Assembly (NCBI GenBank): GCA_946408345.1
Contig: CAMJRR010000020.1
Span: 1-47,288 of the forward strand
Source: an uncultured Bacteroidales bacterium
Lineage (GTDB): Bacteria; Bacteroidota; Bacteroidia; Bacteroidales; F082
Direction: 5' to 3'
DNA length: 47,288 nt
The notes beneath the pieces are model-generated. The model did not search any database. It saw only the letters and a list, made by a program, of their open reading frames with translations, and was not told the origin of the DNA. Below, piece after piece: positions 1 to 7,435 of this stretch. A program made the position numbers and the translations under genes. The stretch's first letter is position 1. Every line of letters starts with the position of its first letter.

Positions 1-236
1 CCGTGCGCGTCCACAAGCGCCGCTTCGGCTACATGGTCAACGACACCATCTGCGAATTCGGCGAGGTACTCATTAATGGCGCCAAGGTGGTGACCATCAA
101 CTCCGAATCGACTGAAATCGAGGACATCAAGAAGACCATCAAGGACTGTGGTTTGGAAGGTGTCGAAAACATCAACTATTTACAGGCGATCAAGCGCGTC
201 ATCGGCATGTCCGACAAACCGCTTGCAAACGAATAA
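1..236 (+). CDS. C-terminal end of an unidentified protein (partial)
   Basis: The reading frame is open from the left edge of the window, so the start lies outside and only about 77 C-terminal residues are visible. The segment reads NDTICEFGEVLINGAKVVT, then an acidic stretch, then ENINYLQAIKRVIGM. It has no signal peptide or membrane segment. The stop is only 6 bases before the next ATG, so it is very likely cotranscribed with the CYTH protein. The pattern of strands followed by a conserved NxxYLxAI helix could fit the end of another CYTH-like protein, but that is a guess from texture, not a recognised motif. Function unknown. Confidence 0.6.
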   Translation, partial: VRVHKRRFGYMVNDTICEFGEVLINGAKVVTINSESTEIEDIKKTIKDCGLEGVENINYLQAIKRVIGMSDKPLANE

Positions 237-242
237 ACGACT

Positions 243-716
243 ATGGCACAAGAGATTGAAAAAAAGTTTTTGGTAAAGGGTGACTTCAAGGCCGAGGCTT
301 TCAAGGCCACGCGCATCACCCAAGGCTACCTCAGCAGCGTGCCCGAGCGCACCGTCCGCGTGCGTGTGAAGGGCGACAAGGGCTTCATCACCATCAAGGG
401 CATCGGCAACGCCTCTGGCGCCGCCCGCTTCGAGTGGGAGAAGGAAATCCCCGTCGAGGAGGTGCAACAGCTCCTTGAAATCTGCGAACCTGGTGTCATC
501 GACAAGACCCGCTATCTCGTCAAGAACACCGATGGCAAGCACACTTGGGAAGTCGACGAGTTCTATGGCGACAACGATGGCCTCATCGTGGCTGAAGTCG
601 AGCTCACCGACGAGAACGAGCCCTTCGACAAGCCCGCCTGGCTCGGCGAAGAGGTCACCGGCGACCCCAAGTATTTCAACTCCATGTTGATGAAGAATCC
701 TTATAAGAATTGGTAA
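243..716 (+). CDS. CYTH-domain protein (triphosphate tunnel metalloenzyme)
   Basis: This 157-residue protein begins with EIEKKFLV, the ExExK signature that coordinates metal in CYTH/triphosphate tunnel enzymes. Its length matches the minimal one-domain bacterial members, which hydrolyse inorganic triphosphate or related triphosphorylated substrates in the cytoplasm. Further family features are visible: alternating charged strands such as RTVRVRVKGDKGF and ITIKG, a KTRYLV strand in the middle, and WEVDEFYGDNDGLIVAEVEL near the C-terminus, which carries the acidic residues lining the tunnel. The start ATG at 243 follows the previous stop by 6 bases. No CHAD domain is attached. The substrate cannot be told from sequence; tripolyphosphatase activity is the family-based expectation, and adenylate cyclase or thiamine triphosphatase activity is possible but less likely. 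Confidence 0.9.
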   Translation: MAQEIEKKFLVKGDFKAEAFKATRITQGYLSSVPERTVRVRVKGDKGFITIKGIGNASGAARFEWEKEIPVEEVQQLLEICEPGVIDKTRYLVKNTDGKHTWEVDEFYGDNDGLIVAEVELTDENEPFDKPAWLGEEVTGDPKYFNSMLMKNPYKNW

Positions 717-726
717 TAACCTAAAA

Positions 727-862
727 GAGACTGGGTTGCGCAACCCTTAAGCCTTTACTGTCATGGCGGAGACGCATCCGCCATCTCCTAAGCGCGAAGA
801 CGGAACTTTTCGCTTTAGGAGATTGCGGGTCAAGCCCGCAATGACGGTTAAGGCTCAGTCTC
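727..862. repeat. Nested palindromic intergenic element with side hairpins
   Basis: An outer stem pairs GAGACTG (727-733) with CAGTCTC (856-862). Inside it, GCCTT..GTCAT pairs with ATGACGGTTAAGGC. Three further hairpins sit within: GGCGGA/TCCGCC, a central ATCTCCTAAGCG/CGCTTTAGGAGAT stem, and TTGCGGG/CCCGCAA. A small perfect palindrome GGTTGCGCAACC (about 735-746) looks inserted into the left arm. The ATG at 763 in this element opens an in-frame 40-residue extension of the following transporter that is clearly repeat-derived and not protein-like. Confidence 0.8.
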
Positions 863-882
863 GAAGTCAAAAAAATCCCCCC

Positions 883-2475
883 ATGAGCACATTCGACCCT
901 TTGGACATGAACAACTACAAAGTGGAAAAGCTACCCAAGATGCAGAAATCCAACTTTGAGAAATGGATGGCACGCCTCGGCGGCCCCTTGGCCATCATCG
1001 CCTTCGTCGTGATTTATTGGTGCTGCCACATCGGCTTCATCGACAACCTGAACACCGAGATGCTGACCGAGAAGGCCTTGAAGCGTTGCAACGACATCGG
1101 CTTCGAGGAGTTCCTCCGCACCAACTACGCCATGCTCGCCATCTTCGTCGCGGGTCTCATCCTCTGGATGACGGAAGCCATCCCCAACTACCTGACCTCG
1201 CTGTTCATCATCCTGGGTATCGTGCTCTGTAATGTCACCACACAGAAGGAGGCCTTGGCCCAACTCGGTCACCCTGTGATGTGGCTGAACATCCTTTCCT
1301 TTGTTTTGGCGAGTATGCTTGTCAAGACGCAGTTTGCCAAGCGACTGGCCTTGGCCTTTGTCATCAAGTTCGGCAAGAGTGCCAAAGGTGTGCTTTGGAG
1401 TTTCTTGATCATTAATTTAGTGTTGTCGGCCTTTATCTCGGCCACCACGGTGAAGGCCACCATCATGTTGCCCATCTTCATGACCGTTTGCGCCATCTAT
1501 GGTGCCTCCAACGGCAACCGCAACAATTTCGGCCGCAACCTCGTCATCCAGAATCTCTTCCAGGTGAACATCGGCGCCAATGCGTTCTACACAGGTAGCG
1601 GTGCCCACCTGCTCGCCATTTCATTAATCGACGGCTTCGTCGGTAGCTGTGACTTCGGCTATGCCGATTGGCTCATCTCGTGTGGCCCGATGAGTTTGCT
1701 GATCTTGGTCATCGGCCTGCTGCTCGGCATTTATGTCTTCTTCCCGATGAAAAAAGAGGAGCAAGTGCCTCAAATCGAAGGCGGCTTGGAGCGACTGAAG
1801 GAAGAGCTTAAGGCTATGGGCAAGATGAAGGCCGAAGAATACAAGGCCGTGGCTATCTTCGTGTTAGTACTTGTCCTTTGGGTCACGAAGGGCACCTTCC
1901 ACAACATCGACGAAACTATCGTCGCCCTGTTGGGTGCAGTCTTAGCCCTGTTGCCGGGCATCGGTGTGGTAAAATGGAACGATGTCGACATTCCTTGGCA
2001 CCTGATGCTCTTCTCGGCTGGTGCTTATACCTTGGGCTCAGGCCTCAATGCTACTGACCTGCCCAACACCATGGTCAATGCCGCTTTCGACAGCCTCGGA
2101 ATCACTTCCAACACGCCGTTCTGGGTGCTGTATGTCATCCTCACCTTCTTGATGATGTATTCGGGTCTGGTCTTCCAAAGTAAGACCATTCGCACCATGG
2201 TCTTCGTGCCCATCGCATTGGGCGTGGAAGCGCGTTTCGGCTTCCCCGTCATGAGCCTCAGCCTGCCCGTGGCCATGCTCATCGAGCACTGCTATGTGTT
2301 GCCCTTCAACAGCAAGCCTGCCGCATTGCTCTACAACACCAACCAATACAGCCAGACCGATGCCTTTAAGTTCGGCATCACCATGATGACCATTTCATGG
2401 GTGCTCATCCTCGTCTGGGGCGAGACGGTGCTGCATTGGCTGGACATCACGCCGGGGTTGTTCTTGGTGAAGTAG
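883..2475 (+). CDS. DASS (SLC13) family anion/dicarboxylate:sodium symporter
   Basis: An inner-membrane transporter of about 530 residues with a dozen or so hydrophobic segments. The layout is typical of the divalent anion:sodium symporter family, which imports dicarboxylates, citrate or sulfate with sodium. Visible family features are LILWMTEAIPNYLTSLFIIL near the N-terminus, the NxGANAFYTGSGAHLLA segment in the middle (related to the family SNT sodium and substrate motif), and a second half beginning VAIFVLVLVLWVTKG. The reading frame is open back to 763, but residues before 883 derive from the palindromic element, so MSTFDPLD at 883 is the better start. The gene converges on the TonB receptor, with 11 bases between stops. 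The substrate cannot be assigned. Confidence 0.88.
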   Translation: MSTFDPLDMNNYKVEKLPKMQKSNFEKWMARLGGPLAIIAFVVIYWCCHIGFIDNLNTEMLTEKALKRCNDIGFEEFLRTNYAMLAIFVAGLILWMTEAIPNYLTSLFIILGIVLCNVTTQKEALAQLGHPVMWLNILSFVLASMLVKTQFAKRLALAFVIKFGKSAKGVLWSFLIINLVLSAFISATTVKATIMLPIFMTVCAIYGASNGNRNNFGRNLVIQNLFQVNIGANAFYTGSGAHLLAISLIDGFVGSCDFGYADWLISCGPMSLLILVIGLLLGIYVFFPMKKEEQVPQIEGGLERLKEELKAMGKMKAEEYKAVAIFVLVLVLWVTKGTFHNIDETIVALLGAVLALLPGIGVVKWNDVDIPWHLMLFSAGAYTLGSGLNATDLPNTMVNAAFDSLGITSNTPFWVLYVILTFLMMYSGLVFQSKTIRTMVFVPIALGVEARFGFPVMSLSLPVAMLIEHCYVLPFNSKPAALLYNTNQYSQTDAFKFGITMMTISWVLILVWGETVLHWLDITPGLFLVK

Positions 2476-2486
2476 GAATCATTTCT

Positions 2487-4727
2487 TTACCACCCCGCCC
2501 GCAAAGAAACATTAGGCAAAATCCCAAACATCGAATAGGCGTATGCCTGCATCTCGCCCGATTCAATATCAGTCTCAAACTGATACCCCAACGGATTCAG
2601 GCGATTGTAAGCGTTGAACACTCCGACACTCGCACTCCAGTTGAAGCCGTTTCTGTATTTCGGCGAGTGATAGGCACACGAAAGGTCGAGACGGTGATAG
2701 GCGGGCGTGCGACTGGCGTTGCGATCGGTGTAAACCGGGACGGTCTGCCCCATGTACTCGTAGAAACCCACAGGCAAGGTGACGGGATGACCGCTCGAAT
2801 ACTGCCAAGCCGCACTTGCACTCCAGCGCGGCGTGAACTGATAGCAGCCGTTGATGCGGAAGTCGTGCGGGATGTCTGACAAAGCCGAATAGGGATTGCC
2901 GTCATTGATGCCGTCGATGGTATAGATGACACGCGAATAGGTGTAACTTATGGCTCCCGTGAACTTTCCGGCATTTTTCGAAAGGTTCAGTTCCAGGCCG
3001 TAGGCTTTGGAATTGCCGCTCCTCACTTGGTTGATGACATTCGGGTTGCTGATGAGTTGCGCATGGTCGATGAAGTCGATTTGGTTTTGTCCTTTCTTGT
3101 AATAGAGTTCAGCCGAAGCGGAATACTGCCCACCGAAATCGAGGAAGCAGCCACCCGAAACCACATCGGCGATGACGGGTTTCAACCCGTTGACCGCCGG
3201 GAACCATGTTTCAAGCGATTGGTAGTCCAAAGCGGTGTTTTGCAGCACTTGGATATATTGCACGTTCCGCGCATAGCCGGCTTTCAGCGAGGTGTTTTCG
3301 CTCAACATGACGTTCATGCTTATGCGAGGCTCGGGATAGACCATCAGTTTCTCGTCGCTGTTCAAGGGGTGGAAAGCCGACAGGTGCAAGCCGTAGTTGA
3401 AGCCCAACCACGACAAGGGTTTCCAGTCGTTCAGCGCATAGACGGAATACTCCATCGCCTGATAATGCGGCAGACTCATCCCGATGCTGTCGGACTCTCC
3501 AGGAGTGAAGGCATGGCGGATGGCACCTGCGCCAATGCGGAGTTCACAATCAGGGGCGATGTAATAACTCAATGCGGCCTTCAGGTTAAGGTCGGAAATG
3601 CCAGTGCGCCAATTGTATTTTCGTCTTTTGTATTGATAATCAATGTCGTTGCTGTAATCGCTGACGATGAAGGCTGTATTGAGGAACCAACGACTGCCGA
3701 AGTTGTGCGTCCAGCGCAAGGTGCCCGAGGTGTTGCCCCAAGTGTTGTAGAGCCCGTTGGAATGGTCGATGCCGCCCATGGACTCGATGACATCATGGCC
3801 TCGATAGAACGAGAGATAAATGCGGTCGTTTTGTCCAATTTTGGTATTGATTTTCGCGTTCAGGTCATAGAATCTCGGCACAAGTGGCATATCCTCATTA
3901 GGCTTTACGAAAAAGTCGATGAAACTTCTTCGCGCTGAAATCAGGTAAGAAGCCTTTTCCTTGACGATGGGACCATTGGCAGTCAAAGTGGCGGCAAAGG
4001 GACTCAACGCCACCGAGAAATCGTGGTGGTTCATGTTGCCTTCCTTCATCTTGCAGTCAAGGACGGCCGAGACGCGCCCGCCATATTGCGCAGGCATGTT
4101 GCTCTTGTAGAGCGTCACTTGGTTCACCGCCTCGGGATTGAAGATGGAGATCATGCCGAAGAGGTGCGAGGGGTTGTATATGGGAGCCTCGTCGATGAGG
4201 ATGAGGTTCTGGTCGTTGGTGCCGCCGCGCACGAGCAGCCCCGACGAGGCGTCGCCGATGGTCTTCACGCCCGACTGCATCTGCACCGCCTTGAGGATGT
4301 CGGCTTCGCCAAACACACTCGGCAGTTTCCGTATCGAGTTTATGGTCAGCATCTCGGCGTGGAACTCGTTCTGCTTCTGCGGACGCTCCAAAGTGGCCGC
4401 CTCAACAGTGATTTCACCCAAACCCACAGAGTTTTCCTCTAACTTGATTTCCAAGGTTAGGTCGGCATTGAGTTGGACTTCAATCTCCTTGGTGCTGTAG
4501 CCCAAATATGCGCATTGCAGTTTGTGTTTTCCAGCGGGCAAACGCAGCGAATAGAAGCCGTAGCCATTGGCCGAGGTCCCAGTTTGTGAGGAGGCCTCAT
4601 ATAATGTGGCACCGATAAGCGTCTCGCCCGTGGCGGCATCGGTGATGTGGCCGCTTAAAGTATAGGTCTGTGCCTGAAGACAAACAAAAGAGGCAAAGAA
4701 TAATATGGTGATGAGGATACGTTTCAT
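2487..4727 (-). CDS. TonB-dependent receptor with carboxypeptidase-like N-terminal domain
   Basis: A 746-residue outer-membrane receptor. A signal peptide ends near LQAQ. A carboxypeptidase-regulatory-like beta domain follows (YTLSGHITDAATGETLIGAT, about 22-105), then a plug domain containing LLVRGGTNDQNLILIDEAPI and QYGGRVSAVLDCKMKEG (about 120-235), and a beta-barrel to the end with many aromatic strand ends. Such receptors import substrates with energy from TonB/ExbBD. The length is modest for the family but the domain order is complete. It starts 3 bases after the DUF4249 lipoprotein stop, so the two form a transport pair. Ligand unknown; no SusD partner is present, which argues against a classical polysaccharide locus. 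Confidence 0.93.
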   Translation of the reverse strand: MKRILITILFFASFVCLQAQTYTLSGHITDAATGETLIGATLYEASSQTGTSANGYGFYSLRLPAGKHKLQCAYLGYSTKEIEVQLNADLTLEIKLEENSVGLGEITVEAATLERPQKQNEFHAEMLTINSIRKLPSVFGEADILKAVQMQSGVKTIGDASSGLLVRGGTNDQNLILIDEAPIYNPSHLFGMISIFNPEAVNQVTLYKSNMPAQYGGRVSAVLDCKMKEGNMNHHDFSVALSPFAATLTANGPIVKEKASYLISARRSFIDFFVKPNEDMPLVPRFYDLNAKINTKIGQNDRIYLSFYRGHDVIESMGGIDHSNGLYNTWGNTSGTLRWTHNFGSRWFLNTAFIVSDYSNDIDYQYKRRKYNWRTGISDLNLKAALSYYIAPDCELRIGAGAIRHAFTPGESDSIGMSLPHYQAMEYSVYALNDWKPLSWLGFNYGLHLSAFHPLNSDEKLMVYPEPRISMNVMLSENTSLKAGYARNVQYIQVLQNTALDYQSLETWFPAVNGLKPVIADVVSGGCFLDFGGQYSASAELYYKKGQNQIDFIDHAQLISNPNVINQVRSGNSKAYGLELNLSKNAGKFTGAISYTYSRVIYTIDGINDGNPYSALSDIPHDFRINGCYQFTPRWSASAAWQYSSGHPVTLPVGFYEYMGQTVPVYTDRNASRTPAYHRLDLSCAYHSPKYRNGFNWSASVGVFNAYNRLNPLGYQFETDIESGEMQAYAYSMFGILPNVSLRAGW

Positions 4728-4730
4728 GGC

Positions 4731-5630
4731 TTATTGGTTTTCGGGGGTGAGGGAGTTGTAGATATCGTGGTAAGTAAAGGGTTGGCGTCGCACATCGGAG
4801 GCAAAGAAATAGCCATAGCCGTTCTTGACATTGCCTCGCACGTTGCCCGAAATGGTGGCGAACAGGCCCAGGCTCCAGTCGTCTTCGTTGAAGACATCCA
4901 ACAGGAAGGTGTAGAATTCGGGCGAGACCGAACAAGTGATGAAAGTCTCGTTTTGGTCGAGATAGTCTTCCGTGACGTGATAGGAATACCAGAACAGCCT
5001 GGCGGTGAACAGTGCCGAGAGCGACATGTCGTTATGGATGAATGAGACACTTTCGATGCTGTCGATGGGGAAATCCTCAGACTGATAAAAGGTCAGGCCG
5101 CAAATCACAGGTTGTTCCCCAACGGTATAGATGTGCTTGTCGAACTGGAATTCATGCGCCATCATGCCCGATTGCATCTGATAACTCCTCACTTTTGTGT
5201 GGTCCTTGATGATTGGGAGATAATCCGTGTCGCCCAAAGGCGTAAGATAGTCCTCGGCGGTGATGTCACCCGTAGGAGTCTCGATGACGAGTTTGTAGGT
5301 CTTGCCCACCTCGCCCTTGAAAGGTTGTTCTGAAACGAAAACCATGCTACTGCGGTCGGCTTCCTTTTCAATATAAGGAATCGTGTCGTTGCCGCAAAGC
5401 ACGAAAACGCGGTTGATTTCGGGCAAAACAGCTTGGTTGTCGCCCCATTGATGCACAGGCGAAATGGTGACGCGGTGCTGGCGCATCTCGGTGGTCACAT
5501 TGCCAAACACGGCGATGGTGCCGTTTAAGACCTCGCCATCCGGCTGATCGAAACTGTTGATGTCGACTTCATCGATGCGGCTGCAAGAAACTGAAAGCAG
5601 CATCAGCAAGAGGAGTGATGGTTTTCTCAT
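4731..5630 (-). CDS. DUF4249 lipoprotein, partner of the TonB receptor
   Basis: A 299-residue protein with a lipoprotein signal (MRKPSLLLLMLLSVSC, Cys at about 16) and the beta-rich, Ig-like pattern of DUF4249. It contains GTIAVFGNVTTEM near the start, GKTYKLVIETPTGDITAEDYLT in the middle and the usual C-terminal ending FFASDVRRQPFTYHDI. Members are anchored in the envelope and are almost always encoded beside a TonB-dependent receptor, as here. The role is inferred as a surface or periplasmic component of the same uptake system. A Bacteroidota -7 box (5653-5661) lies about 20 bases upstream of the ATG, so this gene probably leads the two-gene operon. Confidence 0.85.
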   Translation of the reverse strand: MRKPSLLLLMLLSVSCSRIDEVDINSFDQPDGEVLNGTIAVFGNVTTEMRQHRVTISPVHQWGDNQAVLPEINRVFVLCGNDTIPYIEKEADRSSMVFVSEQPFKGEVGKTYKLVIETPTGDITAEDYLTPLGDTDYLPIIKDHTKVRSYQMQSGMMAHEFQFDKHIYTVGEQPVICGLTFYQSEDFPIDSIESVSFIHNDMSLSALFTARLFWYSYHVTEDYLDQNETFITCSVSPEFYTFLLDVFNEDDWSLGLFATISGNVRGNVKNGYGYFFASDVRRQPFTYHDIYNSLTPENQ

Positions 5631-5652
5631 AGTATAATGGTTCTTTACGGGG

Positions 5653-5661
5653 GCAAAGGTA
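5653..5661 (-). promoter_or_regulatory. -7 promoter box TACCTTTGC for the DUF4249/TonB operon
   Basis: The box matches the Bacteroidota primary sigma consensus TAnnTTTG and lies about 23 bases before the ATG of the DUF4249 gene. A -33 TTTG element is not clear. Confidence 0.7.
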
Positions 5662-5699
5662 AGGATAATAAAAGAATGGTAGGGTGATTAATAAAAAAG

Positions 5700-5725
5700 T
5701 TTTGCCCATCAATTGATGGGCAAAA
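5700..5725 (-). terminator. Rho-independent terminator, perfect 26-bp palindrome
   Basis: TTTTGCCCATCAA is followed directly by its exact reverse complement. On the minus strand the stem is followed by CTTTTTTATT. It ends transcription of the lipoprotein gene whose stop is at 5730 and separates it from the DUF4249 operon. Confidence 0.85.
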
Positions 5726-5729
5726 TCAA

Positions 5730-6452
5730 TTAAAGACCAAACTCGATGGTAACCGATTCAGGATTCCCAGTATATTTTCTACGAGCTTTCATCTGATAAC
5801 ATTTTGTTTTTGAGTGGGTAAATGTGTCGTTTCGCCCAACCTGTCTCCATTCGGAAACGATGGTGGCCCAATCCTGGTATACAGAACTTCTCCATTGCAA
5901 TCCATAGTACCCCCAATGCCAAAAATTGCCACCATACACATAACAAGTAATGGTTCCACCAGCATCTAAGGCCCTGGACAAATGTGTTTCATACTTCCAA
6001 CCCTTTTCTCCTGTATCTGGTGCTTTTTCATACAACAAAACCTTTTCAACATTTTCTTGCAAGTTTTTGCTGAGGAACATGGTGAAGATTTCTTTTCCTG
6101 TGTCAACGTAATCTTCGTATTCTCCATTTTCCTCCATGTTTGTTTCGGTCTGTTTTTTGTTGCCAAAATAGGCATCTAACACATCTTTGGTGTTTTCTCC
6201 GAATTTCACGGGAATCAATTCAAAGTTATTCTCGGTCCATAAATCCAAATAGGATTTGTCGTTCGAGCCCACTAAAAGAATTGCAGAGTTTTCTCCTTTC
6301 TGATCTTTGATGACTAGTTCTTTGGTATATTTTCCAAAATCACTTTCATCATAGATAAATGAAGAAGTTTGAGGTGTTTCTTTCTTGCATCCCACAGCAA
6401 GAAACATCATGGCCAATAGGCCAACGATAAGTGTCGTTTTTGTTGCTTTCAT
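5730..6452 (-). CDS. Hypothetical lipoprotein
   Basis: A 240-residue secreted protein with a lipoprotein signal (LLAMMFLAVGC, Cys at about 22) followed by KKETPQTSS, a typical flexible tether. The mature part is mixed alpha/beta with an aromatic C-terminal half (GGNFWHWGYYGLQW). I do not recognise a family. The gene has its own -7 box (6508-6516) and a strong terminator, so it looks monocistronic. Its base composition is more AT-rich than the flanking regulator and receptor genes, which may hint at later acquisition. Location in the outer membrane or periplasm is inferred from the lipobox only. Confidence 0.75.
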   Translation of the reverse strand: MKATKTTLIVGLLAMMFLAVGCKKETPQTSSFIYDESDFGKYTKELVIKDQKGENSAILLVGSNDKSYLDLWTENNFELIPVKFGENTKDVLDAYFGNKKQTETNMEENGEYEDYVDTGKEIFTMFLSKNLQENVEKVLLYEKAPDTGEKGWKYETHLSRALDAGGTITCYVYGGNFWHWGYYGLQWRSSVYQDWATIVSEWRQVGRNDTFTHSKTKCYQMKARRKYTGNPESVTIEFGL

Positions 6453-6507
6453 TTTTTTCTGTTTAAAAGTTGTTGTTTAAGTTGTTGTTTTGATCGTTAA
6501 CGATGCC

Positions 6508-6516
6508 GCAAAATTA
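6508..6516 (-). promoter_or_regulatory. -7 promoter box TAATTTTGC overlapping the upstream gene's stop codon
   Basis: The box lies about 55 bases before the lipoprotein ATG, and its TAA is the stop codon of the LytTR gene. The untranslated leader between them is rich in AACAAC repeats. Confidence 0.65.
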
Positions 6517-6948
6517 TAGCCTTTGTCCTTTGCGGATTGTGGGTGTGTCGGTATTTTTTGTATGTGTGTCGGATTCCTTTGTAAGTGTGTCGATATGGTC
6601 GGTAAGTGTATGGGTGCTGAGGGCTTCCCTTAGGGCGGGCCACTTGCGCACCGAGATGGGCAACGCCGTGCCGTCGGTCATGACGGCATGGCGCTGCCGG
6701 CCCTTGCATTGCACCTCGGCCACGCAGTCGAGGTTGACGATGGCGTTGTGATGGATGCGGACGAACGGATAAGGCGCCAAGGCCTGCTCGAAATGGCGCA
6801 GGCTTTTGGCGCAGGTGATGGGCGACTTATTAATAAGGTGCAGCGTGCAGAGGTAGTCATCGCACAGGATGTGCGAGATTTGGGCTACCTCCACCTGCCT
6901 GAAGCCCTTGGCGGTCCTCACGATAATCCGATCTTGGTGTGCTTCCAT
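6514..6948 (-). CDS. LytTR-type DNA-binding regulator with repeat tail
   Basis: A 144-residue protein made almost wholly of a LytTR domain (about 5-105). RTAKGFRQVEVAQISHILCD is the first strand region, followed by DDYLCTLHL, the signature FVRIHHNAIVNLDCVAEV, and LPISVRKWPALREAL at the end. LytTR domains bind direct repeats in promoters. No receiver domain is present, so this is a stand-alone regulator. I chose the ATG at 6948, because residues upstream in frame overlap the DUF3244 gene and do not resemble protein; the ATG follows the DUF3244 stop by 2 bases, so translation is probably coupled. The last about 30 residues are a Thr/Asp-rich heptad repeat encoded by a 21-bp tandem repeat. Confidence 0.85.
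   Translation of the reverse strand: MEAHQDRIIVRTAKGFRQVEVAQISHILCDDYLCTLHLINKSPITCAKSLRHFEQALAPYPFVRIHHNAIVNLDCVAEVQCKGRQRHAVMTDGTALPISVRKWPALREALSTHTLTDHIDTLTKESDTHTKNTDTPTIRKGQRL
6543..6626. repeat. 21-bp tandem repeat in the LytTR gene 3' end
   Basis: Units beginning GTGTGTCGG or a close variant start at 6543, 6564, 6585 and 6606, a strict 21-base period. On the minus strand they encode degenerate 7-residue units of the form T-x-T-x-x-x-D. Confidence 0.8.
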
Positions 6949-6950
6949 GC

Positions 6951-7328
6951 TCAGTCGGTCACAATAAACTCGCCATAGTACTCGTCTCCATTGGAGAGCG
7001 TGAAGGTGACGATGTAGTCGCCCGCATCGGGAATGTAGCATTGGAACCCTGTGGGGGTCATCGTCGTAAGGCAATCCACCGTGGCACCTGTGGCCGTGGT
7101 GATTTCCACCGCCACTTGGCCGATGTTTTGTGAGAAGGAAACCATAAGCGTGTGGCCGTTGATGGAGGCATTAATGGTTGAGCCTTTAGGAGTGTGTTGA
7201 ACTTTGGCTTCTTTAATGGTAATGTGACTGAAGCCATCAGAAACGATAGAAACATTTGCGTTTCCCCATGCTGTAGGCAACAAAAGTGCCATAAGCAATA
7301 CAAATTGTTGGATTTTTACGTGTCGCAT
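6951..7328 (-). CDS. DUF3244-type small secreted protein
   Basis: A 125-residue protein with a cleavable signal (MRHVKIQQFVLLMALLLPTAWG). The mature domain is a single small beta-sandwich with the DUF3244 pattern: INASINGHTLMVSFSQNIGQ, VAVEITTATGATVD, then DAGDYIVTFTLSNGDEYYGEFIV, where the closing G-x-Y-x-V-T...G-x-x-YYGEF is the family hallmark. Function of the family is unknown; members are exported and typically follow regulatory genes in Bacteroidales. The frame is open further upstream to 7595 but that part overlaps the TPR gene and lacks a signal, so the ATG at 7328 is preferred. A -7 box lies at 7359-7367, and the LytTR gene follows 2 bases after the stop. Confidence 0.8.
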   Translation of the reverse strand: MRHVKIQQFVLLMALLLPTAWGNANVSIVSDGFSHITIKEAKVQHTPKGSTINASINGHTLMVSFSQNIGQVAVEITTATGATVDCLTTMTPTGFQCYIPDAGDYIVTFTLSNGDEYYGEFIVTD

Positions 7329-7358
7329 AATTGTAGCGTTTTTAAAGTTTTTGACGCT

Positions 7359-7367
7359 GCAAAAATA
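7359..7367 (-). promoter_or_regulatory. -7 promoter box TATTTTTGC for the DUF3244-LytTR pair
   Basis: It matches TAnnTTTG with the following C and sits about 30 bases before the DUF3244 ATG. Confidence 0.7.
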
Positions 7368-7435
7368 TGGCGAAAAAGCGGGTTGGAAGCAAAATAAGCG
7401 GTTGCAAAAAGTTGCAACATCTAACAGTTTGACTT

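Noticed and set aside
763..882. Upstream start for the DASS transporter at 763
   Set aside because: The added 40 residues are encoded by a palindromic element and have no relation to the transporter family.
3027..3938. Plus-strand frame of about 303 codons inside the TonB receptor gene
   Set aside because: The minus strand encodes a complete plug and barrel; the antisense product has no family character.
6949..7074. Longer LytTR protein starting at 7074
   Set aside because: The extension overlaps the DUF3244 coding end, is Arg/His-rich and lacks any domain.
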